DNA of 64,000 nucleotides from Rubripirellula reticaptiva (lineage in GTDB: Bacteria > Planctomycetota > Planctomycetia > Pirellulales > Pirellulaceae). The translations under genes were made by a program, and so were the position numbers. The notes below the pieces were generated by a model. The model was not told the DNA's origin. It worked only from the letters and a program-made list of their open reading frames with translations, and did not search any database. Of this stretch, positions 18,529 to 27,566 are shown piece by piece; positions within the stretch are counted from its first letter, which is position 1; the number at the start of each line of letters is the position of its first letter. The stretch spans positions 498,074-562,073 of the forward strand of contig NZ_SJPX01000006.1 in the NCBI RefSeq assembly GCF_007860175.1, written 5' to 3'.

Positions 18529-19251
18529 CTAAGTTACTTCGTTGTTAGCGGATCGCTTATTCAGCAGTGCCTTTAGCCAAGTCGAAATGGCGAGCATCAG
18601 CACAGCAAGGACTGCCGCTCCGATCATCAGCTTCGGGTCGACTTTTGCCGCCGCGGCACCGAGTCCGATAAAGACCACAGAGTTCATCACATGGCAGAAC
18701 CAGACAATGAACATGTAACGCCGAAACGGCAGGTTTGTCAGTGCCAAAGAATACAGCTTTAATGCATACGGCAATCCCGGCACGGTCACAAACAAAGCGG
18801 TGAACCAGATCTGATGCCGCTCGGGAATTGTCGGCAGTTCGAAACGAGTCTGGCTAAGCCATGCTTCCAAGCGTCGACGATGATTTCCATGCGCAATATG
18901 CCACGCAACGAATGTGTGAAACGCCATACCCACAAAAGCAATCAAGATGGACAACGCAAATCCGTATTTCAGGCCACTTGCCAGCAGGGCGACACTGATT
19001 GGAAATCCGAACAGCGGCAGAACGAGATAAGCGGGAAGAAACAACCAAGTCGGTAACGCGGCCCCGAATTGTTTTAGGCTCTCCTGAGTCAACTGGTCTT
19101 GCCAATACAAATAGGCCATCAGCGTCAGAATGCTCCCTGCAAAGAGCATTCGCAATTTTCGGTTGACGGAACGCGACGGTTTAGCATCAGCAGATTCTCG
19201 TGCCTGAACATCTTTTTGTTCGAGCGAAGTGTCTGCCTCGGCAGTTGTCAT
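18529..19251 (-). CDS. VTT-domain (TVP38/TMEM64/DedA-like) membrane protein
   Basis: A 240-residue protein with a charged N-terminal tail of about 33 residues and five or six membrane segments. The VTT core shows FLPAYLVLPLFGFPISVALL, then KYGFALSILIAFVGMAFHTF, and a reentrant-type VPGLPYALKLYSLALTNLPF. The family moves or scrambles lipids in the inner membrane. The gene follows a phosphodiesterase/EEP fusion gene with a micro-ORF in between. VTT domains are elsewhere found together with phospholipase D and EEP domains, which supports a shared lipid role. That link is inference. Confidence 0.85.
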   Translation of the reverse strand: MTTAEADTSLEQKDVQARESADAKPSRSVNRKLRMLFAGSILTLMAYLYWQDQLTQESLKQFGAALPTWLFLPAYLVLPLFGFPISVALLASGLKYGFALSILIAFVGMAFHTFVAWHIAHGNHRRRLEAWLSQTRFELPTIPERHQIWFTALFVTVPGLPYALKLYSLALTNLPFRRYMFIVWFCHVMNSVVFIGLGAAAAKVDPKLMIGAAVLAVLMLAISTWLKALLNKRSANNEVT

Positions 19252-19256
19252 CAGTT

Positions 19257-19412
19257 TTACTTTTCGATTGCTGCGTTCGGATTGACGTCGGCGGGTAAAG
19301 CCGAAAAAGATCCTTCCTCATATTTCGGCGGATAGCTGTTCTCGCCCGCCGTACGAGGATTGGTTTCGAAGAAGCCACACTCGCCACCGATCGATCGGCT
19401 AGGACCTACCAT
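19257..19412 (-). CDS. 51-codon micro-ORF between the EEP fusion and the VTT gene
   Basis: The ATG lies inside the last codons of the phosphodiesterase/EEP gene in another frame (14-bp overlap), and the frame ends 5 bases before the VTT ATG. The product is soluble, polar and proline-rich, reading MVGPSRSIGGECGFFETNPR near its start and ending PADVNPNAAIEK. It fills almost exactly the 147-bp gap between two cotranscribed genes and has no hydrophobic segment. The tight fit suggests a real translated gene. I do not recognise a family. Confidence 0.5.
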   Translation of the reverse strand: MVGPSRSIGGECGFFETNPRTAGENSYPPKYEEGSFSALPADVNPNAAIEK

Positions 19413-21954
19413 TCGTCACGACTTCTCCCGATGTAAGGCCGCCTGACAAGAGATTTCCAGCAACTCTCATGGTTTTTGGGTGGGAACAATCATCGCCAAA
19501 CAAGACAAGTTCCGCGCACACTGGCAGGTGATCAGACGCCACGACCGCCGTATGTGTCTTTGGTACGTTGACGCGTTCCACTCGAAAATGGTGACTGACC
19601 AAGATGTGGTCGATGCGTCGCATCGGCATGACGGAGGCAAACGTTTTTTGAGGTTGATGGTCTTCGGCCAGCGTCTGAGCACAATGCATCAGTTTCGTCA
19701 GTCGCTTCATTGTCTGTGACGTCGGACCAGCGTTCAAGTCACCGGCAAAGATGACGGGTTCTTTCTTCGGCAGGTCACTCAGCCACCGTTCGCTGAGAAG
19801 CTCGTCAACTTGTTTGCTGCGTTCCTTCTGCGTCAGTCCCAGGTGAGTATTTAGAACATGGACGCGACCCGCGTTGGTTTCAATCGACACCCAGATGGCT
19901 CCGCGGGCTTCTCGTTTGTCTCGATGATCAAAGTCGGTGAGAACTTTCTGCTGCACGACAGACATCGGAAAACGGCTGATGATCGAAAGGCCGTATTGCT
20001 CCGCATCCGATAACCAGACTGGAAAGAAGCAATGAGACATTCCCAGGTGAGCGGCGATGAAAGCCGTTTGATCCTGCGAACCGGATCGTTGTCGATTCAC
20101 GTCCATCTCCTGTAACGCAATAATGTCAGCGTCAACACTGGAAATAACATTCGCAATTCGAAGAGGTCGACATTTTCCATCCATGCCGATGCAATGGTGC
20201 GTGTTGTACGTCATTACACGAAGGCTAAACTCTTTCTGTCCATCCAGTTCATTCTTCGCAGCAACAACGTGCCGATCTTTCGCCGAGCGATTAGCATCAT
20301 GCTTCAGTTGGGCCTCATCGGATTCCCATTTTTTTAGAAATCTTCCCGCTCCGTCATATAGATCCACTCCACGAATGTACTTTTCTCCTGCAAAGGTCGT
20401 TCTCGCATGGTGTTTCATCATCGTGGGCAACAACGCGAAGCCTCGCGTTTCTTGGGCTCCTATACTGCCGTGAGCTCCATTTTCCCGCACAAACGTCAGT
20501 GGTGGCAGTTTTGGATCCCAACCACAGATAACCACGTCACCTGAATTTTCGTTTTCCGTCAGCGCCGCCAGATCGTCGGCCACTTCATGTGCGAATGGAT
20601 GGCTATCACCGCAAACCTGCTGAATGTCATCCGGCAATATCCACAGGCCTCTAGCGTTCCGCGCCAACACCTTGCCATCGTCGGTTCGATATACAACCAG
20701 CGGAACTTGTCCCCGCGTCACGAGATCTTCCGCACAGGTAGCCTTTGCCTCGTCCGGGACGAGCACCGGAAAGTAAACATGTCCGATCGGTCCCTGAGCA
20801 GTGACGATGACTTGTTCTGCCAGTTCGCTCTCTGTGATCTTTGGAGCTTCTGTTCGCCCCCGTTTGATTTTCATCAGTTGACGCATCCGCTGGTCCAGGT
20901 GTTTTTCACCGTTCGTTGGATCGAGACTTCGAACCATATGATGGCCCAGCGGTCCGTCTCTCAAGGCGTCCGCGACCGCGTTCTGAATGGTCTGACCAGT
21001 TTCGAATTCGTAAATACGAGTTTCTTCCTGACCGTGGTCAGAAAACACAACGACTTCGTAGTCTCGCGCGTCCGATAGTTTGGCCGTCTTGAAGATGTCT
21101 TCAATCGTCTTATCAATGCCCTTCAAACCCCAGTGTGCGAACGCGGATGAGGGGCCTCGGCGATGGGACTGCTCGTCGTAGCCCAGCAGGTTCGCATAGA
21201 TGACGATCGTTCCTTGGGCCACCGATAGTTTGACGGCGATTCGCACCCATTCGCGAAGCACGATTGACACGAGCACCCGGGCGGGGACGAACTTGATCTC
21301 ACTGATCCATTCGCGTCGCGCGAAAATTCCTTGGATCATATCGGCGAGTCCGATGATCACTTCGACACCGGTCAACAAAGCGATCCGCAACAACGTGAAG
21401 AAGTAGAGGAAGAAAATGGACATCAATCGCAGGGGATTCAACGCCTCTAAAACGCGAGGGACGTCCGTCGTTTCGAAACAGCAACGAGCCTCCTTGGCTC
21501 CACCGGAATAGATGTTGGAATAGCTCGCTCCGCTCTCTAACAACGGCTTTGCATCGTCCAGAAACTCCTCGACGACCGTTTTGACGGCGTCGTGGTCATA
21601 CATTCGAAACACTTTACCAGACTTCCGATGCAGAAACTGAAACGCCGGTACAGCTCCCTTCACTCCGTACATGACTTCCGCCTGCACGGCTGGCGTCGTT
21701 GACGGGATACCCGAATAGAAACTCAGACGGTGAAAATAGCGGCGCTCAATCAGTTCCTTCAGAAACGGCAAACGCTTCTTTTCAATTGCGGCCTCGAATT
21801 GTTGACGCGATAGACCATCGAGCTGCAGGATGATTAGTCCGGGTTTGTGCGATTCGGATTTCGCGACACCATACCCCAACCACCGACTGAGCAAATGACT
21901 TCGGCTGAGCCCGCGACGAAGGCGGCGATAGGTTTTTCCGAGTTTGGTGAGCAT
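19399..21954 (-). CDS. Fusion: type I phosphodiesterase/nucleotide pyrophosphatase + EEP domain
   Basis: An 851-residue protein with two hydrolase domains. The N-terminal part (about 38-520) belongs to the alkaline-phosphatase superfamily: GLIILQLDGLSR, the nucleophile region SGIPSTTPAVQ, VVVFSDHGQEETR and NGAHGS. It is interrupted by a hydrophobic hairpin (about 180-220, IFFLYFFTLLRIALLTGVEV) that probably anchors it to the membrane. The C-terminal part (about 575-830) is an endonuclease/exonuclease/phosphatase domain: RVMTYNTHHC, DIIALQEMDVNRQRSG, VLNTHLGL, VIFAGDLNAGPTS, RRIDHILVSHHF and ASDHLPVCAEL. All EEP catalytic residues seem present. Nucleic acid, nucleotide or phospholipid headgroups are possible substrates. 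Context with a VTT protein favours lipids. Confidence 0.88.
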   Translation of the reverse strand: MLTKLGKTYRRLRRGLSRSHLLSRWLGYGVAKSESHKPGLIILQLDGLSRQQFEAAIEKKRLPFLKELIERRYFHRLSFYSGIPSTTPAVQAEVMYGVKGAVPAFQFLHRKSGKVFRMYDHDAVKTVVEEFLDDAKPLLESGASYSNIYSGGAKEARCCFETTDVPRVLEALNPLRLMSIFFLYFFTLLRIALLTGVEVIIGLADMIQGIFARREWISEIKFVPARVLVSIVLREWVRIAVKLSVAQGTIVIYANLLGYDEQSHRRGPSSAFAHWGLKGIDKTIEDIFKTAKLSDARDYEVVVFSDHGQEETRIYEFETGQTIQNAVADALRDGPLGHHMVRSLDPTNGEKHLDQRMRQLMKIKRGRTEAPKITESELAEQVIVTAQGPIGHVYFPVLVPDEAKATCAEDLVTRGQVPLVVYRTDDGKVLARNARGLWILPDDIQQVCGDSHPFAHEVADDLAALTENENSGDVVICGWDPKLPPLTFVRENGAHGSIGAQETRGFALLPTMMKHHARTTFAGEKYIRGVDLYDGAGRFLKKWESDEAQLKHDANRSAKDRHVVAAKNELDGQKEFSLRVMTYNTHHCIGMDGKCRPLRIANVISSVDADIIALQEMDVNRQRSGSQDQTAFIAAHLGMSHCFFPVWLSDAEQYGLSIISRFPMSVVQQKVLTDFDHRDKREARGAIWVSIETNAGRVHVLNTHLGLTQKERSKQVDELLSERWLSDLPKKEPVIFAGDLNAGPTSQTMKRLTKLMHCAQTLAEDHQPQKTFASVMPMRRIDHILVSHHFRVERVNVPKTHTAVVASDHLPVCAELVLFGDDCSHPKTMRVAGNLLSGGLTSGEVVTNGRS

Positions 21955-22030
21955 GGTAGACGGGATTTCTGGAGCTTGCGCTATGTCGGTTGACCTGTGA
22001 CACTCGGTTTGTGGGGTAAAAGAAGGAGTT

Positions 22031-23317
22031 CTACGTCAGCGTTGCTCTTGTCGCTTCTGTTTCGATGACTGCTGCTGACAACGCCGACGCTTTCTCTTCC
22101 ATCAGATTCCATTCCGCTTCCAATCGTCCTTGAATCAGCTCCCACGTCGTGAGATCGTGGTCGTGCTTGGATTCGTACTGACCAATCAGCGTCGTGTACA
22201 ATTCTGCTAGCCGATCGGCACAGGACTTCAGTCCGTAAGACTCGACCGACAGCCGAGCGTCCTCCGCGATCCGTCGCAGGCGTTGTCTGTTTTCGGAGAG
22301 CAGCGTCAACGCTTCAACGAAATCGGCTTCCGTCGCATCACCTGCCAACAGTCGACCATTACGTTCGTCGACAATTTCTCGAATGCCCGGCCCGTCCAAG
22401 GCGACCACGGGAGTGCTCGCGGCCATGGCTTCGGCAATCACTAATCCCTGTGTCTCCGATTGCGACGCGAATGCAAAGACGTCCATTGCGGCATATGCGT
22501 CGGCGAGATCCTGACCGGTTTGTCGACCAACGAAGACAATCTGATTCGGTGCAGCGACCGATTCAAGAATCTGCACCATTTCACGGCGTGCGGGCCCATC
22601 ACCTACCACCACAAACACAGCGTGTTCATGGTCCGCAAGATATTTGCCAAGGGCATTGGTCAGGAAGGTTAGATTCTTTTCAGCCGCCAAACGGCCAACA
22701 TGCCCGACCACCAGTGCATCCTGCGGGATACCAACTTTCTCTCGAAAACGTTGCTGGTTTCCGCCGCCAAAGAATTTCAGGTCAATGCCCGTGGGAATGG
22801 TCGTAATCGGCACGTTAACACCGCGTTTTCGCAGCAATGCTTCGATACTTTCGCTGGGAGCAATCACGTGATGACACAGATTGCAATATTCCGTCGCCAT
22901 CTGAATGGCCACGCGTTTCATGGCATCCGAATCCAGCGGTACGTAGTGCGTGTACTGTTCGTACATGGTGTGATGAGTAAATACCAGCGGCAACTGACGT
23001 TCGTAGGCGGTTCGTAGCGCCGCATCGCCCAGCAGAAATGGGTGGTGACTGTGAATCAGTTGCGGCCGAAGCTGATCGATATGCTCAGACAACAAGTACG
23101 GCTGCGGTAGTCTCAACGAAAAATCGCTGCCGTTAAAATTCTGAATCGCCGGCACTCGGAAGACATGCTCGGTCGATTCTTCAGCCCCTTCGAACTCGGG
23201 CGCGATGATGTTGATATCGAATCCTCGTCGTCGAAACTCTTCTTCGTACGTGTTCACACTGCGTGCTACCCCGCCAACGTGAGGAAGGTAGGTGTTAGTG
23301 AACATTGTAATTCTCAT
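22031..23317 (-). CDS. GT4-family glycosyltransferase
   Basis: A 428-residue GT-B fold retaining glycosyltransferase. The N-terminal domain opens MRITMFTNTYLPHVGGVARS with SHHPFLLGD and THHTMYEQY. The donor domain shows VVGHVGRLAAEKNL, VVVGDGPARREM and the E-x7-E motif SQSETQGLVIAEAMAASTPV. Close pattern matches are glycolipid-forming enzymes (diacylglycerol glucosyl- or mannosyltransferases), so a membrane lipid acceptor is plausible. A C-terminal tail of about 40 residues is helical. It lies 70 bp after the glucoamylase-like gene and 76 bp before the phosphodiesterase fusion, all on one strand. Confidence 0.9.
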   Translation of the reverse strand: MRITMFTNTYLPHVGGVARSVNTYEEEFRRRGFDINIIAPEFEGAEESTEHVFRVPAIQNFNGSDFSLRLPQPYLLSEHIDQLRPQLIHSHHPFLLGDAALRTAYERQLPLVFTHHTMYEQYTHYVPLDSDAMKRVAIQMATEYCNLCHHVIAPSESIEALLRKRGVNVPITTIPTGIDLKFFGGGNQQRFREKVGIPQDALVVGHVGRLAAEKNLTFLTNALGKYLADHEHAVFVVVGDGPARREMVQILESVAAPNQIVFVGRQTGQDLADAYAAMDVFAFASQSETQGLVIAEAMAASTPVVALDGPGIREIVDERNGRLLAGDATEADFVEALTLLSENRQRLRRIAEDARLSVESYGLKSCADRLAELYTTLIGQYESKHDHDLTTWELIQGRLEAEWNLMEEKASALSAAVIETEATRATLT

Positions 23318-23387
23318 GGTTTCGTTCCTATCAATGACGACTCAATGACGACGATCGTGTCTGGTTCGCTCAACCGTGCAACCGGAG

Positions 23388-25718
23388 CTAACCGTCCGAT
23401 GTCGAAATAAATTCCGACTCGTCGATTGGCAACCCGTCGGGCACCAGTCTTTGCAGTGGCTTGGCCGACCCAAGTTTCACGTTCTCCATTGGCTGAAAGC
23501 CTGGGACGCGAACATCGATCTGTGGAGCAGAGGCGTGCCAGTGATCATCAATGATGACCATCGGGTTTGACTGAGGTGTGATGATTCTGACACTGATTTG
23601 TCCCCACGGCGTGTGAGTCGGACCGAAGACAATGTCGGTGTCCTGACTGAACCACTCACGAAACAGACCAGAACCAATGATCAGTCGATCGTGTTCCTCT
23701 CGCACGAAGCAGTTGCGAATCATCATCACCCATTCGCCAGCCGCCCAGCCATGCTGGCCGTCTCCCATGCAGCCACCGAGCGTTCGTGGATGAATGGCTT
23801 CTGGCCACTGACCCGTCGGCGAGGCAAGCTCCGCGACCGTGTCCATGAGGTCACGATAACGATCGTCACCGTTTCGCAACAATGTTTGAGCAACATCGAG
23901 CGTCAGGTACGCATTGATACCCGAATGAATCATGTCCTGAAAAAAACCGCCTCGAAAAAAGTGATTTTTCAGAATCGCTTCGACCGTCGCCGTGATCCGC
24001 TGGTCGTTGGGAGAAGTCAATTGCAGTGGATAGTCGGCAACCAGCGAACCAATCGCACCGGAATCTAGTCGTCGATACGGCGAAGCGGGAACGCCACCGA
24101 GCGTTTTGGATTTCGGCAGATCGGATAAACTGCGATAGATGGCCGCGTGAAGATTGTCCGCCAAAGTGCTCGCTCTGCTAGCTTTCGAATCATCCCCCGC
24201 TTCACGCCAAATCTCCGCTGCCGCGCGAGCTCCCGCTTCCGCCCAAAAGTCGTCCCAGTAGTAAAAGTCGTTTGGTCCGAGATGTTCTGCACTGAAGCCT
24301 GCTGGCAGCAAGCCGGAGTGCCGAAGGTTCTCGTCGCCGGCGACACGCTTCCTGTCGATCCACTGGACAGCTTTGTCGAGAGTTTTCATCAACGGCTTCG
24401 AAAGCGGTCGATGGGTAATTTTCCGGAAACGATTCAATACCCACAGCACCTGACCATTCGAATCCCACTCACCATCCTGCGATCGAAAATACCCGTTGCG
24501 CTGCTGACGCTCGGGGAACTTCTGTAACATGCGTTCACATCGCTCGATCAAACCGATCGACATTAGCGGATTCATCATCAGGCAAGCGTCGCGAAACCAA
24601 AAACGACGATAGGTGTATGGTCCGGGCACGATGTCGTCGACGGACAGCACCACGAGCGTCTTCACGGCGCTGTCGTACAAATTCTGAATCCGAACGTTGG
24701 GCACGGATAACGTGGCAACTTCCGCATGAATATCGCCCCATGTCACCGAGGGGGCAAACTGTGCGGGATTTCCCTGAGCCTTCAGTTCGCCCTGCAACGG
24801 TACTCGAACCGTTAACGCCAGCTTGTCGCCATCGAAGTGAAACACGGACGCTGCCGTTGCCATTCCCTGATCACAGAATTCGGTGACCGGTACCGCCGCA
24901 GAGGAGACGATACTGTCGGCATCGTTGATCTGGGACACCACGTCACCTTCGTCATAATGCGACGTCAGCAAGCGGTCTGCCGAACGGTCCGTCAGCACTT
25001 TTGTCGCTCCATTGACCAACCAGCCGATCGCGTCAGGCAACGATTCGACAACGTCAATGAATTGGATTCCTTCTGGGTTGTACGGACGAATCCCCATCGC
25101 CAAGTTACCGCCACCGACTGACGTCGCAGTGACCGATACTTTCAGCACCGGTTGGTTATCTTCCACCACGACTTCGGTGACCGTTCGCAAATGCAGTTCG
25201 CTCTCACTAGTGATTGTCTCGATAGCGAGCTCATTTCCGTTGGTAAGCGACTGCTTGCAGTGGTCGTCCTTGACGCGACTTGGCACAAGCTGATGACCAT
25301 CCGCATCGGTCAGCCAAAAATCAAGCGACCAGCCATCGTATAGCGGAGTCACAAGCCCTCGAGGATCGACGATCGGAGACAACGACAATTCGGGCAGACC
25401 AACGGCCGTCCAGTTTCGGTGCGTCAAGTTGATATGACTGAACGAGAACGCTCGAGGCAGAAACGAGTCGTCGGCCGGATCAAACTGTCGCTCGACCCAA
25501 TAGGGCCAGACCCAGTCCAGGTTATGCTGAATCGCCTTCGTGTTGATCAGTCCCCGAGCATGGAAGTGAATACCAGCGCGCAGCAGTTCGATCGGTTCCT
25601 GCACTTCCGATGGTTGCGAAAACTTCCGAATCCGAGCCAGCCACAACGCGGGGTCCGCGATCCCGTAGGCTCGGGCCGCTCGCCGAACGATTAGTTTCCA
25701 TGGCAGAAATCGAAACAC
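23388..25718 (-). CDS. Six-hairpin glycosidase, glucoamylase/debranching-like
   Basis: A 776-residue protein starting at GTG. The N-terminal 380 residues are beta-rich with no clear family. The C-terminal half is an (alpha/alpha)6 domain: YRRFWFRDACLMMNPL, DGEWDSNGQVLWVLNRF, FYYWDDFWAEAG, GSLVADYPLQL, GINAYLTLDVAQTLL and MGDGQHGWAAGEWVMM. Acidic pairs in WFRD and YYWDD are candidate catalytic residues as in GH15/GH133-type enzymes. No signal peptide is seen, so it probably works in the cytoplasm, in line with glycogen breakdown by the phosphorylase of the same gene train. The exact family is uncertain. Confidence 0.75.
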   Translation of the reverse strand: MFRFLPWKLIVRRAARAYGIADPALWLARIRKFSQPSEVQEPIELLRAGIHFHARGLINTKAIQHNLDWVWPYWVERQFDPADDSFLPRAFSFSHINLTHRNWTAVGLPELSLSPIVDPRGLVTPLYDGWSLDFWLTDADGHQLVPSRVKDDHCKQSLTNGNELAIETITSESELHLRTVTEVVVEDNQPVLKVSVTATSVGGGNLAMGIRPYNPEGIQFIDVVESLPDAIGWLVNGATKVLTDRSADRLLTSHYDEGDVVSQINDADSIVSSAAVPVTEFCDQGMATAASVFHFDGDKLALTVRVPLQGELKAQGNPAQFAPSVTWGDIHAEVATLSVPNVRIQNLYDSAVKTLVVLSVDDIVPGPYTYRRFWFRDACLMMNPLMSIGLIERCERMLQKFPERQQRNGYFRSQDGEWDSNGQVLWVLNRFRKITHRPLSKPLMKTLDKAVQWIDRKRVAGDENLRHSGLLPAGFSAEHLGPNDFYYWDDFWAEAGARAAAEIWREAGDDSKASRASTLADNLHAAIYRSLSDLPKSKTLGGVPASPYRRLDSGAIGSLVADYPLQLTSPNDQRITATVEAILKNHFFRGGFFQDMIHSGINAYLTLDVAQTLLRNGDDRYRDLMDTVAELASPTGQWPEAIHPRTLGGCMGDGQHGWAAGEWVMMIRNCFVREEHDRLIIGSGLFREWFSQDTDIVFGPTHTPWGQISVRIITPQSNPMVIIDDHWHASAPQIDVRVPGFQPMENVKLGSAKPLQRLVPDGLPIDESEFISTSDG

Positions 25719-25769
25719 GTGGACGCCTCTTTCAATTCAGGATTGCATTGGCCTCTCGGGGCCGTCGAG

Positions 25770-26837
25770 TTACTCATTGAAGATGACAAGCGGCTTGAGA
25801 ATTCCGTCTTCTTTGGTTTCCATCATGTGCAACGCTTTGTCGACGTCATCGAAAGCAAATCGGTGGGTCGTCAGCGGCGAGGGATCGACACGGCCGTGTT
25901 CGATCAGTCCCAGCAAACGCGACATGCGGACGTTTCCGCCCGGGCATAAACCTGTGCGAATGACTTTGTCGCTCATGCCGACACCCCATTCCACTCGTGG
26001 GATATCTACGCTGTCACCGTGGCCGAAGTAGCCGGCGACTGAGATAGTGCCGCCAGGACGAGTCGCCTTCACGCAAGCCTCAAATGTTGACTGAGCGCCC
26101 AGGCACTCGATTGCCGAATCAACGCCGACTCCGCCGGTCAGTTTGCGAATCTCTTCCACAGGGTCGCCCTGCGTGTAGTTGATCGTTTCGTCTGCTCCGA
26201 AATGCCGAGACATTTCCAAGCGTTTTGATACTCCGTCGATTCCAATGACAAATCCCGCGCCGAGCAATCGAGCGCCGACCGTTGCCATCAATCCGACAGG
26301 GCCCTGTGCGAAGACTGCCACGGTACCACCCAACGGAATGTTCGCGTGTTCGGCCCCCATGAAGCCGGTCGACAGCATGTCACAGGCATAGACCGCGATG
26401 TCGTCGGAGATCGACGCAGGAATGTGCGTCAGATTCGCGTTTGCATCGTTGACATGGAAATACTCCGCGAAGTTGCCGTCTTTTGTGTCGGCGTATTTCC
26501 AGCCGCCGAGCATCGTGCCGCATTGCGACGTGTAACCTCGCTGGCAATTCTCGCAGTGGAAACATGGCGTGATCGCGTTGACGGCCACACGATCGCCCTC
26601 CTTGAATCCATGCACTTCGCTTCCGAGTTTTGCGACAACACCAACGGCTTCGTGCCCAAGCGTCATGTTGTGCCGATCACCGATCGCTCCCTTGAGCGTA
26701 TGGACATCGGAAGTGCAGACCAACGCTCGAGTTGTTTTTACGATCGCATCGTTCGGCCCGGGTTCAGGAATCGGCTTGTCGACGAACTCGACTTCGCCGA
26801 GTCCTTGCATCACAAACGCTTTCATGGTTTTCGTCAT
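25770..26837 (-). CDS. Zinc-dependent alcohol dehydrogenase, secondary-alcohol type
   Basis: A 355-residue MDR enzyme. Catalytic zinc ligands are C41 (LVCTSDVH), H62-E63 (LGHEAVG) and the acidic residue in YACDMLSTGF. Structural-lobe cysteines are in CFHCENCQRGYTSQC. The Rossmann motif is AQGPVGLMATVGARLLG. The sequence GWKYADTKDGNFAEYFHV places it with the isopropanol / secondary-alcohol dehydrogenase group, which reduces acetaldehyde or ketones with NAD(P)H. It is the first gene of the minus-strand train, behind a -24/-12 site, and fits as the reductant sink beside phosphoketolase. It starts at ATG with AAAGG upstream. Confidence 0.92.
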   Translation of the reverse strand: MTKTMKAFVMQGLGEVEFVDKPIPEPGPNDAIVKTTRALVCTSDVHTLKGAIGDRHNMTLGHEAVGVVAKLGSEVHGFKEGDRVAVNAITPCFHCENCQRGYTSQCGTMLGGWKYADTKDGNFAEYFHVNDANANLTHIPASISDDIAVYACDMLSTGFMGAEHANIPLGGTVAVFAQGPVGLMATVGARLLGAGFVIGIDGVSKRLEMSRHFGADETINYTQGDPVEEIRKLTGGVGVDSAIECLGAQSTFEACVKATRPGGTISVAGYFGHGDSVDIPRVEWGVGMSDKVIRTGLCPGGNVRMSRLLGLIEHGRVDPSPLTTHRFAFDDVDKALHMMETKEDGILKPLVIFNE

Positions 26838-26875
26838 TGTTGATCGCCTTTGGAGATTCGGTTTGGTCTCAGAAA

Positions 26876-26891
26876 TGCAATCACTGTGCCG
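26876..26891 (-). promoter_or_regulatory. Sigma-54 type -24/-12 promoter before the alcohol dehydrogenase
   Basis: On the minus strand CGGCACAGTGATTGCA fits TGGCACG-N4-TTGCW with two departures and the strict GG-N10-GC spacing. The predicted start leaves a leader of about 30 nt with a good ribosome site. It would drive the train from alcohol dehydrogenase to the VTT gene. Confidence 0.65.
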
Positions 26892-26931
26892 CTGATAAAA
26901 ACAGGCAGAAAGAACGGCTTTCCCTCATGCA

Positions 26932-26949
26932 CTGCGCGTTTACGCGCAG
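26932..26949. promoter_or_regulatory. Perfect 8-bp dyad, candidate activator site
   Basis: CTGCGCGT-TT-ACGCGCAG is a perfect inverted repeat in the divergent promoter region. It is centred about 75 bp upstream of the predicted start of the alcohol dehydrogenase transcript, a usual distance for a sigma-54 activator, and about 50 bp upstream of the mgtC-like start codon. It might equally be a small hairpin in the mgtC-like leader. Confidence 0.4.
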
Positions 26950-26990
26950 GTTGTGCACACTATTGCTCAATCATCACCAAGGTAAACAGC

Positions 26991-27452
26991 ATGAACTACA
27001 TCGAAGCGTTCATTCCAACGGCAACGGCCATTGGATTAGGCGGCGTGATTGGGATGGAACGACAAATCAGCGGTCACTTTGCCGGTTTAAGGACGCACAT
27101 GTTGGTATCGCTTGCCTCGGCCTTGTTCGTCCTGGCATGTCGTGACTTAACCGCCCAATCCACGGTCGATTTGACACGAGTTGTACAGGGTATCGCGGCA
27201 GGAGTCGGATTCATTGGCGCGGGCACCATCTTGAAGACGAAGCACGAACATGGCGTGCTAGGTTTAACATCAGCTAGCACGGTCTGGCTGTCAGCAGCCA
27301 TTGGAACCGCATGCGGTTTGGGGCAGTATCCGTTGGCCGTCACCAGTGCCGTGATGACGATCATCGTTCTGGTCATTCTGCGACCCGTCGAAAATCACTT
27401 CGGTAACAAGTCGAAACGGAATCGTAAAACCGGTCTCCCTTCGAACGACTAG
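26991..27452 (+). CDS. MgtC/SapB family membrane protein
   Basis: About 153 residues with four membrane segments and the family pattern: ATAIGLGGVIGMERQ, the conserved Arg in GLRTHMLVSLASALF, QGIAAGVGFIGAGTILK and GLTSASTVWLSAAIGTACG. Family members affect Mg2+ homeostasis, membrane potential and, in pathogens, F-type ATP synthase activity. The ATG after AAGG was chosen; an upstream extension of the frame lacks any membrane-protein character. It is divergent from the alcohol dehydrogenase and precedes the second SpoIIAA-like gene and the N-ATPase operon, a suggestive place given the reported MgtC-ATPase link. Confidence 0.9.
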   Translation: MNYIEAFIPTATAIGLGGVIGMERQISGHFAGLRTHMLVSLASALFVLACRDLTAQSTVDLTRVVQGIAAGVGFIGAGTILKTKHEHGVLGLTSASTVWLSAAIGTACGLGQYPLAVTSAVMTIIVLVILRPVENHFGNKSKRNRKTGLPSND

Positions 27453-27566
27453 AGACGAGTCGAATCGTCCGAAGATCGTAAGCTTCGACGAGAAAGTTGG
27501 AGGGCAATGCGACAGAGACTGGCCGTATTCGCACACGTTCGCACACAAAACCATGTCAAGCCGACA

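Noticed and set aside
26950-26970. TTGTGCAC...TTGCT before mgtC as a sigma-54 site
   Set aside because: The elements are one base too close, and the GG is not in place.
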